A stretch of DNA of 64,000 nucleotides from CAINOH01 sp041663565 (GTDB lineage Archaea; Micrarchaeota; Micrarchaeia; Norongarragalinales; CAINOH01): contig JBAYMJ010000002.1 in assembly GCA_041663565.1 (NCBI GenBank), forward strand, positions 25,196-89,195, in the 5' to 3' direction. The position numbers were made by a program, and so were the translations under genes. The notes under the pieces are model-generated. The model saw only the letters and a program-made list of their open reading frames with translations. It did no database searches and had not been told where the DNA came from. Below, one piece after another: positions 34,104 to 41,259 of this stretch; positions within the stretch are counted from its first letter, which is position 1, and every line of letters starts with the position of its first letter.

Positions 34104-35063
34104 ATGGACTTCTTTTCAAAGATGCTCTCAAAACAGAACGCCCCGCGCATAGGCGCGCTCGCGGTGATTTTCGCCGCTTTCCTTTGGGGCGTTGACGGGG
34201 TGCTGCTCACCCCGCAGCTTTACACGCTTGACGTGGTCAACGTCGTGTTCCTCGAGCACAGCCTCGCGTTCCTTTTCATGATTCCCCTGCTGTGGAGGGA
34301 AATCTCCGAGCTGAGGAAGCTCAACGCAAAGGACTGGCTTGCGTTCGTATGGATTGCGCTTTTCGGCGGGGCGATTGGCACGATGGCAATCACCCAGGCG
34401 CTGTTCCTCGTAGGGTTCATACCACTGTCCGTTCCCATACTCATCCAGAAGCTCCAGCCGCTGTTCGCCATAGGACTTGCGCTAGTGCTGCTCAAGGAAA
34501 AGCCGGCAAAGGAGTTCTACGCCTACGCTGCGCTTGCGCTTTTGGGAAGCTACCTCATCACGTTCGGCTTCGAGTCGCCGGTGGTGAGCCTGGAGAACAA
34601 GACGCTCCTTGCGGCGCTGCTGGGCCTGGTCGCCGCTTTCGCGTTCGGCACGTGCACGACAGTCGGGAGGTACGCGGTTGAGAAGGTCAACTACCGCGTC
34701 TCGACCTACCTGCGCTTCGGCCTCACCGCGCTTATCATGGGCGCGCTGGTGCTTGCGCTTGGCAAGCTCGGAAACTTCGCGGCAGTCACGCAGTTCCAGT
34801 GGCTCGTCCTGTTTGTCATAGTCTTCACGACCGGCGGCCTCGCAATCGGGATTTACTACTACGGCCTGCGCTTCGTCACCGCATCCAAGGCCACGTTCTA
34901 CGAGCTCGCGTTCCCGTTCACGGTAATCGTGCTCGACTGGCTGCTCAACGGCAAGTTCCTCTCGCCCGGCCAGCTGCTTGGCGCGGCAATCCTTGTCTAT
35001 GCGGTGCTCAAGATAAACCGGGCCAAGGTGGCGCTGGGACCGGGCGAAGAAGTTAAGGCCTAG
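34104..35063 (+). CDS. EamA/DMT-family membrane transporter
   Basis: 319 aa, ten predicted membrane segments in two repeats: EamA signatures AAFLWGVDGVL in the first and LLGLVAAFAFGTCTTVGRYAV in the second. Drug/metabolite exporters of this superfamily move amino acids, sugars-phosphates or toxic compounds; substrate unknown. Start ATG 34104 chosen over an upstream one because it follows the TATA box and tandem repeat at normal distance. Confidence 0.9.
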   Translation: MDFFSKMLSKQNAPRIGALAVIFAAFLWGVDGVLLTPQLYTLDVVNVVFLEHSLAFLFMIPLLWREISELRKLNAKDWLAFVWIALFGGAIGTMAITQALFLVGFIPLSVPILIQKLQPLFAIGLALVLLKEKPAKEFYAYAALALLGSYLITFGFESPVVSLENKTLLAALLGLVAAFAFGTCTTVGRYAVEKVNYRVSTYLRFGLTALIMGALVLALGKLGNFAAVTQFQWLVLFVIVFTTGGLAIGIYYYGLRFVTASKATFYELAFPFTVIVLDWLLNGKFLSPGQLLGAAILVYAVLKINRAKVALGPGEEVKA

Positions 35064-35088
35064 GCTGCGCACAAGAGTGCGTGATTTT

Positions 35089-35262
35089 ATGGAGCGTGCT
35101 GCGCGCAGTGCCGGGAACCGCTTGAGGCAGGAGAACGAAAAACTGCTGCGAATCCTCATCAAGCTTGCAAAGAACGCAGGCGGGTTCGGCAAGCTGAAAA
35201 AGCAGGGCCTGGACGACGAGGACGTCGCATTTCTCAGAGAAAAGTTCCAAGCCAAGGAATAG
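35089..35262 (+). CDS. 57-aa basic helical protein, unknown
   Basis: ATG 35089 (GTG 35077 in frame). Charged helical sequence RLRQENEKLLRILIKLAKNAGGFGKLKKQGLDDEDVAFLREKF. It directly follows the transporter gene by 25 bp. Short but with plausible protein-like composition; no known domain. Confidence 0.45.
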   Translation: MERAARSAGNRLRQENEKLLRILIKLAKNAGGFGKLKKQGLDDEDVAFLREKFQAKE

Positions 35263-35365
35263 GCAAAAGCACCCTTAGGCACAAACCAATCAACTTGCCG
35301 CACAAACGACGCTGTTGGCCTTTGCTCAAAAGGCATAAAAAGCAATACCTGCATTAAGAATATCC

Positions 35366-35483
35366 GGTCAGCGGTCATAGGAGAGGGGTCACGCCCGTTC
35401 CCTTTTCGAACACGGAAGCTAAGCCCTCTTACGACGTTGCTTGTACTGCCCGCATGGGTGGGAACGCATGTTTCCGCTGCCAC
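35366..35483 (+). rRNA. 5S ribosomal RNA (orphan)
   Basis: About 118 nt with the universal 5S blocks: GCGGTCATAG, CCCGTTCCC, CGAACACGGAAGCTAAGCCC and a terminal stem (5' CAGCGG with 3' CCGCTG). TATA-like GGCATAAAAAGC at 35333-35343, about 28 bp ahead. No 16S or 23S gene is near, so the 5S is transcribed alone. Confidence 0.94.
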
Positions 35484-35538
35484 TCATATTCCTCCCTAGT
35501 CTTAAGTTTAAATTTGATGCAGGCCTAGTGATTAGCGT

Positions 35539-36558
35539 ATGGCAATCATAGAGTTCCAGCACCCGTACATCCTGACCGCAGTCATAACCTTCATCGCCAC
35601 CTTCGCGGCCACCTGGCTCATGATCCCCCGGCTCAAGCGCGCGGGGCTCGTGGGCGTTGACATAAACAAGGTCCCCTCGTCATTCAGCCGCGACAGGATA
35701 AAGGGCCTCAAGGACAAAGGCTACCCCGGCCTGCCGGTAGTCCCCCGCTCGGGCGGAATAGCGATGATAATGGGCTTCTCTGCCGGCATGCTCGTGTCGC
35801 TTCTCATCTACCCCTACAACAACCTTGCGGGCATACTCGCCGCTCTCCTTACCGCAACGCTCATCTCGATGATAGGCGTGGTGGAGGACTTCCTGCCCAT
35901 CCGCCAGGTTTACCGCACGCTCCTTCCCGCAATCGCCGCGCTCCCGCTGATGGTGGTCACCGCAGGCCACACCGCGATGACGCTTCCACTCTTTGGCAAC
36001 GTGGAGTTCGGTATAATCTATACGCTCGTCCTCATCCCGATTGGCGTGATGGCCGCGTCCAACCTGGTCAACCTGCTTGCAGGGTTCAACGGGCTTGAGG
36101 CCGGAGTCGGCGCGATAGCAGGCGCGGCGCTGTTCTGGGTCGCGTATTCAACGGGCGCGTCCGAGGCCGCGTTCATCGCAATGGCGCTCTCGGCAGCATG
36201 CATCGCGTTCCTCGTGTTCAACTTCTACCCTGCCCGGATATTTCCCGGAAACGCCGCGACATACATGATTGGCGCGGTGATTGCCGCAATAGCAATCATA
36301 GGCAACATGGAGCGCGTTGCGGTGATTGCCCTTGCGCCGCAAATCGCCGAGTTCTTCCTCAAGGCAACCGGCTGGTTCAAGGCCGAGAACTTCGGCAAGC
36401 TCGGAAAGGACGGCCGGCTCTCCTACGAAGGCCCCACGCAGTCGCTCACGCACCTTTTGATGAAGGCGTTCAGGCCAACTGAGCGGCAGCTCGTGATGAT
36501 GCTTCTTGCGATACAGGCGGTGTTTGCCGTGATTGCAGTCCTTTCGGTTTCGTGGTAA
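35539..36558 (+). CDS. GT4-family polyprenyl-phosphate GlcNAc-1-phosphate transferase-like protein
   Basis: 339 aa, about ten membrane segments, member of the MraY/WecA/DPAGT1 family. IGVVEDFLPIRQVYRTLLP has the catalytic Asp (D-rich loop), SNLVNLLAGFNGLEAG the nucleotide-binding NxxNxxxGxNGL-like loop. The later loop reads FPGNAATYMIG where many relatives have FPGD. Likely first step of N-glycan/dolichol-linked sugar assembly (AglH role), acting on the membrane's cytoplasmic side. Confidence 0.88.
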   Translation: MAIIEFQHPYILTAVITFIATFAATWLMIPRLKRAGLVGVDINKVPSSFSRDRIKGLKDKGYPGLPVVPRSGGIAMIMGFSAGMLVSLLIYPYNNLAGILAALLTATLISMIGVVEDFLPIRQVYRTLLPAIAALPLMVVTAGHTAMTLPLFGNVEFGIIYTLVLIPIGVMAASNLVNLLAGFNGLEAGVGAIAGAALFWVAYSTGASEAAFIAMALSAACIAFLVFNFYPARIFPGNAATYMIGAVIAAIAIIGNMERVAVIALAPQIAEFFLKATGWFKAENFGKLGKDGRLSYEGPTQSLTHLLMKAFRPTERQLVMMLLAIQAVFAVIAVLSVSW

Positions 36559-36594
36559 GCGGAAAAAGAAATTGTTTAGCTGAGAAAGCCGAGC

Positions 36595-37677
36595 TTATGC
36601 TTTCCTTACTTTGAAGTCAATGACTACCTGCACGACGTAAGCGGCGAACGGCCTCACCACGCGTTTTCCGGTAATCCTGCAGGACATCCCCGCATTCCTG
36701 GCCTTTTCCTTGACCAGCTTGACAAGCGGAGCGTAGATGTCCTTGTGGAATTCGGTCTCGCCCTTTGCCTTGGTCTCGACGAAGCCGTAGAAGTGTATTG
36801 TGCAGCCTTCAGGGTTTGCGCCAATCAGCGCCGCGTCAAGGAAGTCGCCTGCGGAGTGCGGAAGCGGCATCATTATGCGGTCGGCCCAGCCGCGGTACTT
36901 TTGCGGCACGACTTTCTTCACGTCGCCAAGGATTGCCTTGACGTTTGGCGTCTTGTTGAGCAGGATGTTTTTTTCAAACGAGCGCACGGCGTCCGGATTC
37001 AGTTCGATGCCAACGACTTCCGTCTTGGGCTTTCTCTTTGCAATCACTATCGCAAAAGGCCCGACACCAGCAAAGAGCGCGAGGATTTTTTCGCGGGGCT
37101 TTACAAGCGACGCTATGCGGAGCCGCTCGTGCGACAGGCGCACGGAAAAATACACTTTGGCCACGTCGAACGCAAAGGAGCAGCCGCTTTCGCGGTAAGT
37201 TGTTGTCGTGCGCTTCTCCCCTGCAATCACGGTGATTTTCCGCACGCGGAACTCGCCGAGCATCGGACTGTCCTTTCGCGCAACGACTTTGATGTGGCCG
37301 TTCTGGGCCATTATGGCCTGTGCAATCACTTCCTGCTTTGGGACAAGCTCGTCTGGAATCTCCGCAATCGCGATGTCGCCGACGCAGTCGTAGGAGCGTA
37401 TGACTTTCGCCACGTCGGAGTCCGAAAGCGCGTGCCTCGCGGCGAGCGCGTCCTTTACCGAGCCGGTTGCCTGAGTGGAATGAGGTTCAAATTCTTTTTT
37501 TGCTATTGAGACCCCAAGGGCCTTTGGAAGCTTTGCTTCCCCAGTCAATGGAAAATATATGAAGCCGTCCGCATCGCGGATTATCTTGTAGCCCTTTGCG
37601 AGGATGCCGAGGTCGAAAAGCCTCTTGCGCACGCTCTCGGCATTCCTTGCTGATACTTTTGCGCAACTCAATTCCAT
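36595..37677 (-). CDS. trm5: tRNA (guanine37-N1)-methyltransferase Trm5
   Basis: 360 aa. D1 domain 1-75, D2 with YDCVGDIAIAEIP and GEFRVRKI, then YFSVRLSHERLRIA and the SAM-binding ILALFAGVGPFAIV with GIELNPDAV. The active-site motif reads MPLPHSAGDFL, the Trm5b-type N/MPLP version. It makes m1G37, which prevents +1 frameshifting. The arrangement is full length. Confidence 0.94.
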   Translation of the reverse strand: MELSCAKVSARNAESVRKRLFDLGILAKGYKIIRDADGFIYFPLTGEAKLPKALGVSIAKKEFEPHSTQATGSVKDALAARHALSDSDVAKVIRSYDCVGDIAIAEIPDELVPKQEVIAQAIMAQNGHIKVVARKDSPMLGEFRVRKITVIAGEKRTTTTYRESGCSFAFDVAKVYFSVRLSHERLRIASLVKPREKILALFAGVGPFAIVIAKRKPKTEVVGIELNPDAVRSFEKNILLNKTPNVKAILGDVKKVVPQKYRGWADRIMMPLPHSAGDFLDAALIGANPEGCTIHFYGFVETKAKGETEFHKDIYAPLVKLVKEKARNAGMSCRITGKRVVRPFAAYVVQVVIDFKVRKA

Positions 37678-37771
37678 TGGAAAAAAGCACCAAACCCCTG
37701 GATTAGCTTAGGTCTTGCAAAGCACTTTAACCTGCCTTGGAGAAATAACTTTTGAACCGTGGGGTCTGAAA

Positions 37772-38629
37772 ATGGCTTTTGATGTCGCAGCGTTCATCAA
37801 CGAGTATTTCATCTACCCGATGCGGTACCCGGGGCAGTACGCGCCGTACAACGCCTACAACACCGCCGCGTTTGCGATTGTGGCGATGGTGGCGGTTTAC
37901 TGCATCTATTGGGCCATCACCAAGAAACTCAAGCTGAAAATCGACGGGGAGTTCTTCTTTGCCGCGGTCCCGTTCGTTCTTTTCGGCGCGTTCTTGCGCG
38001 TAATACAGGACGCGTCCCTTCTTCCGCGCGAAGTGGTCGTTGCTGGAGTCTCGCTGTTCCCATTCATCACCCCAGGAATATATTTCCTGGTCTTTTTCGC
38101 GCTGGCCGCGGGCTTTGTCGCAAGCTGGATTGTTGACAGGAAGAGCGTGGTCAGGAACACCAAAAGAATCGGCTGGCTCTTTGCTCTTGCCTCTTTCTTT
38201 GTCTTGGTTTCGAGGATGAGTTTTCCCAACGCCATTATTGGCGTCGGCATAATCGCATTGGCAACAGTCTGCGCGCTTGCATTCCGGTTTGCCGACAGGA
38301 AGTTCTTCAAGAAAAAGACCGAAAACATAGAACTTGCCACGGTGTTTGGTCAGTGCCTCGACGGCGCGGCCACTTTCCTGGGGGTCGGCTTTGCAGGCTA
38401 CGGCGAGCAGCACGTCGTCGGCAACGCGGTGATGGCAAACCTGGGCGGCCCGGTGGCATTCTTTTTGCTCAAGGTCGCATTCGCATTTGTAGTCATCCAC
38501 GTCGCACGCCGCGAGTTCTCGAAAAAACCCGAGGATGCCCAAGCGAGGGCGTTCCTCCTGCTGCTGATTGCGATATTCGGCGCAGGGCCTGGGACGCGCG
38601 ACCTTTCAAGGATAGTCCTCGGAGTATGA
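37772..38629 (+). CDS. DUF63 family membrane protein
   Basis: 285 aa from ATG 37772 (upstream frame lacks sense). About eight membrane segments; DUF63 hallmarks: YNAYNTAAFAIVAM, GAFLRVIQDASLLPREVV, ITPGIYFLVF, and QCLDGAATFLGVGFAGYGEQHVVGNA. Family is confined to archaea, function unknown. Confidence 0.88.
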   Translation: MAFDVAAFINEYFIYPMRYPGQYAPYNAYNTAAFAIVAMVAVYCIYWAITKKLKLKIDGEFFFAAVPFVLFGAFLRVIQDASLLPREVVVAGVSLFPFITPGIYFLVFFALAAGFVASWIVDRKSVVRNTKRIGWLFALASFFVLVSRMSFPNAIIGVGIIALATVCALAFRFADRKFFKKKTENIELATVFGQCLDGAATFLGVGFAGYGEQHVVGNAVMANLGGPVAFFLLKVAFAFVVIHVARREFSKKPEDAQARAFLLLLIAIFGAGPGTRDLSRIVLGV

Positions 38630-38690
38630 TGGGAAAAGACAAAAAATCGGATTTTGGCCTGAAGCCCTGGAGAGCCGCAACCCTCGTAGC

Positions 38691-38951
38691 CTAGACTACG
38701 AGTATGATGAACATTATGACCACGCCAAGTGCGGCGAGGTCCTTGACTCCGAAGTTCGAGCTGACTGCGAAGGAGCCTACAAGCAAAAGCAAGAGTATGC
38801 CGGGAATCAGCGCTGCGCCGGATGCGCCAAGGAACAAGCCGGTGACGCTTCCAAATACTGCCGTCGGGTTGATGCCGTACCCGTCGCCCATGAGCAACAG
38901 GAATATCATCATCGCGCCAACGACTGTGTATACGTCTATCCGGTCGTCCAT
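38691..38951 (-). CDS. small three-TM membrane protein, unknown
   Basis: 86 aa from ATG 38951. Hydrophobic segments VVGAMMIFLLLMGDG, ALIPGILLLLLVGSF and LAALGVVIMFIILVV. It is divergent to the L21e operon with an inverted repeat between them. Function unknown. Confidence 0.65.
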   Translation of the reverse strand: MDDRIDVYTVVGAMMIFLLLMGDGYGINPTAVFGSVTGLFLGASGAALIPGILLLLLVGSFAVSSNFGVKDLAALGVVIMFIILVV

Positions 38952-39091
38952 CGTCCAGTTCCCACTGCCTTCACCGCAGCAACGCAAGCCCCCCGGAAGC
39001 GTCCTACAATGCAAGTTGACTGTATCCCGTTCTCTATAAATACAAGTACGGGCAAGAAAGTATTCCAAGCCGCTTGCATAACTTGCTTTTG

Positions 39092-39109
39092 AACTACTAG
39101 ATAGTAGTT
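39092..39109. promoter_or_regulatory. inverted repeat ahead of the L21e-RpoF promoter
   Basis: AACTACTA-GA-TAGTAGTT, a perfect 8-bp-arm palindrome, 10 bp upstream of the TATA box. Position fits an operator or activator site for the ribosomal operon. Confidence 0.55.
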
Positions 39110-39118
39110 ACAAAAAAG

Positions 39119-39126
39119 TATATATT
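39119..39126 (+). promoter_or_regulatory. TATA box of the L21e-RpoF-operon
   Basis: TATATATT preceded by an A-run (BRE-like CAAAAAAG), about 50 bp before ATG 39176. Confidence 0.65.
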
Positions 39127-39175
39127 ACTGTGCCCGACGGCCGGACATTTATAACGCTCAAAAAAGGTGCTGAAA

Positions 39176-39520
39176 ATGAAGAGAAGTCACAGCAAATACT
39201 CGAAACAGGGACGCAATCTCAAGAGCAAGGGCCGCAGGCCCATCACCCACCAGCTCAAGACGCTGGAGGTGGGAGACCTCGTGCGCATCGACGTGGACCC
39301 GCGCTTCGCGGCCGGGATGCCCCACCTGCGCTTCAACCACCGCTCGGGCTTCATCAAGGCCAAGCGCGGCAAGGCCTACGAGGTCCAGTTCAACGACGGC
39401 AACAAAGCAAAGATACTGCTCATGACCAACGTCCACCTCAAGAAGCTCACCGCAACTGCGAAGATGGAGCAGACCGAGGCCAAGGTCGCGACTGCGGCAA
39501 AGAAAATAGGCAAGAAGTGA
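39176..39520 (+). CDS. rpl21e: 50S ribosomal protein L21e
   Basis: 114 aa. MKRSHSKYSKQGRN, GDLVRIDVDPRFAAGMPHLRFNHRSGFI and KRGKAYEVQFNDGNK are the L21e signature segments. First gene of the conserved archaeal L21e-RpoF(-DUF655) block; the frame stops 5 bp before rpoF. Confidence 0.97.
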   Translation: MKRSHSKYSKQGRNLKSKGRRPITHQLKTLEVGDLVRIDVDPRFAAGMPHLRFNHRSGFIKAKRGKAYEVQFNDGNKAKILLMTNVHLKKLTATAKMEQTEAKVATAAKKIGKK

Positions 39521-39525
39521 TTTTG

Positions 39526-39981
39526 ATGAAACTCGTATCCGAAAAACCAATTACCCTCATTGAGATAAACGAGCTGCTCAAGAAGAGGCAGAAGGAGTCC
39601 ACTGGCGAGTTTCCGTACGAGCAGCAGAACACGCTCGACTACTCCGAAAAGTTCGTCGACAGGATAACGCCTGCCAAGGCAAAGGAGCTCAAGAAGGAGC
39701 TTGTTGCTCTGGGCTTTTTGTCAGGCGAGCAGGTTTCCACCCTTGTCAACATCCTTCCCAAGAAGGACGACGTGACCAAGGCGTGCCTTACCGGCGAGAA
39801 GCTTGACGTGACCGAGGAGCAGGTCAAGGAAGTCACCAAGGTAATCAAGCCCTACGCGAAGGACGCCAAGGACCCCGTGCCGACCAAGGCAGAGGCCAAG
39901 GAGGCAGCGAAGGAAGCGGCAAAGGAGGCCGCTGCCAAGGAAGCTAAGGAGTCCAAGGCGGAAAAGGAAGCCAAGGAATAA
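39526..39981 (+). CDS. rpoF: DNA-directed RNA polymerase subunit Rpo4/RpoF (Rpb4)
   Basis: 151 aa from ATG 39526. Rpb4/RpoF-like: KPITLIEINELLKKRQ, TLDYSEKFVDRITPAKAKELKKEL and LVNILPKKDDV at the expected positions. Partner of RpoE in the polymerase stalk. It is longer than usual (about 115 aa) by a C-terminal Lys/Glu/Ala repeat tail (AEAKEAAKEAAKEAA), resembling the tails of other proteins in this window. Confidence 0.93.
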   Translation: MKLVSEKPITLIEINELLKKRQKESTGEFPYEQQNTLDYSEKFVDRITPAKAKELKKELVALGFLSGEQVSTLVNILPKKDDVTKACLTGEKLDVTEEQVKEVTKVIKPYAKDAKDPVPTKAEAKEAAKEAAKEAAAKEAKESKAEKEAKE

Positions 39982-40185
39982 GCTTCGGAAACCGGGCTTT
40001 GCTTTCCCGGACATTTTTTACGACCCCAGCCTATGGCCCTTGCAATAGGCTAAAATACTTACAACAGCCTAAAAACTACAACCAAGGAAACAAGGGCAAT
40101 TACTGGCGGAACGTGCTGACCGGACGAATACAACCGCGATTACTTTCAGCCTTTATTGCCCCTTTGAATTGACGGTGTAAAGATT

Positions 40186-40857
40186 ATGAACGAAGTTCCT
40201 GTTGCAACCCGAAAGGAAGACTACGCTCTCGTGCTCGATTACCTTCCCATAGGCAACTCGGGCGAGGCGCGCAAGGAGCCCATAATCCAGGTGATTGGCG
40301 AGCACTACTTCACTCTCTTGGAGATAGTAGTCACGCCGGGAAAGGCGTTCGCGCCGCTTGAGCGGGTTTACATCGGCAAGGGCGAGCGCCAGAACATCGC
40401 GCAGATACGCGGCCGCATCAACTACGACAAGCTCACAAGCACTGCCCAGCGCGAAATCGACACCGCAGTGCGCCAGATTGTCAAGTCGCGTGAGGCCGAG
40501 TTCGTGGCGTTCCTCAACCGCGCGGGCTCGATCAACATCCGCGCGCACTCCTTGGAACTCCTTCCGGGAATCGGCAAGAAGTACTTGGAAGAACTACTCC
40601 GCCAGCGCGAGCAGAAGCCGTTCGAGAGCTTCGCCGACGTCTCAACCCGCGTGTCGCACCTGGGAGACCCTACTGAAATATTCGTCTCGCGCATCCGCGA
40701 GGAGCTCAAGGGCAACGAGAAGTACTACATGTTCTCCAAGGCGCCCGCAGAGGAGCACTTCGACCGCGGCTACGACCGGCGCGAAGGGCACGGGTACACT
40801 CCCCGCGAAGGAAGCTACAGGCCGACCTACGGCTCACGCGACAGCTATCGCAGATAA
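40186..40857 (+). CDS. DUF655 family protein with helix-hairpin-helix
   Basis: 223 aa. KEDYALVLDYLPIGN start, OB-like HYFTLLEIVVTPGKAFAPLERVYIGKGER and HhH motif ELLPGIGKKYLEELLRQREQKPFESF, as in DUF655. Nucleic-acid binding is likely; the family sits next to L21e and RpoF in many archaea. A C-terminal low-complexity tail rich in Arg, Gly and Tyr (RGYDRREGHGYTPREGSYRP) is unusual and RNA-binding-like. About 200 bp of non-coding sequence separate it from rpoF, so it may have its own promoter. Confidence 0.92.
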   Translation: MNEVPVATRKEDYALVLDYLPIGNSGEARKEPIIQVIGEHYFTLLEIVVTPGKAFAPLERVYIGKGERQNIAQIRGRINYDKLTSTAQREIDTAVRQIVKSREAEFVAFLNRAGSINIRAHSLELLPGIGKKYLEELLRQREQKPFESFADVSTRVSHLGDPTEIFVSRIREELKGNEKYYMFSKAPAEEHFDRGYDRREGHGYTPREGSYRPTYGSRDSYRR

Positions 40858-40908
40858 AACAAAAAATTAGATTAAGCGGCAATGAGTGCCGCGCTCTTTT
40901 TCTTTTAT

Positions 40909-41109
40909 TTAACGGCTGGCAAGCTTGATATCCTCGCTCGTCACGGTCTTCCTTCCAGCGTGCTTTGCAAGCTGGACCGCCTTCTGCGAGATGTCAATGG
41001 CCATGTCCTCGAGCACGTCCGCAAGTGCTTCCGAGGCATCCTCGGACACGCGCTCCGCGCCGGCTTTACGAATGAGGCGCTCTACTGGCGCCAAAGGAAC
41101 GTCACCCAT
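40909..41109 (-). CDS. archaeal histone (copy 1)
   Basis: 66 aa histone fold: PLAPVERLIRKAGAERVSEDASEAL, LEDMAIDISQKAVQLAKHAGRKTVTSEDIKLA. All core residues of HMfB-type histones (RK in L1, GRKT before alpha-3) are present, with no tail. Dimerises and wraps DNA. Convergent to DUF655 gene. Confidence 0.97.
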   Translation of the reverse strand: MGDVPLAPVERLIRKAGAERVSEDASEALADVLEDMAIDISQKAVQLAKHAGRKTVTSEDIKLASR

Positions 41110-41259
41110 CTTAAACGACCTCCGTTAGTTGAAATATACCATAGGAACGCTTATTATTTAATTTTGCGGAAGGATTGGGCGGCGATTCTGGCGCGTGCTT
41201 GTGACCGGAAAGCCGGTAGGCAACAATAGATAATTCTGCAAACAGTGTAAGTTTTTCGT

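Noticed and set aside
34482..35483. Long minus-strand open frame opposite the DMT transporter and 5S rRNA
   Set aside because: Antisense to a clear transporter and crosses the 5S gene; composition is of an antisense shadow.
37727..38542. 271-aa minus-strand frame opposite DUF63
   Set aside because: Highly charged shadow of a membrane-protein gene; no promoter or domain.
39130..39525. Reading frame upstream of rpoF that would make a 283-aa protein
   Set aside because: This part is the shadow of the L21e gene in another frame; the real rpoF begins at ATG 39526.
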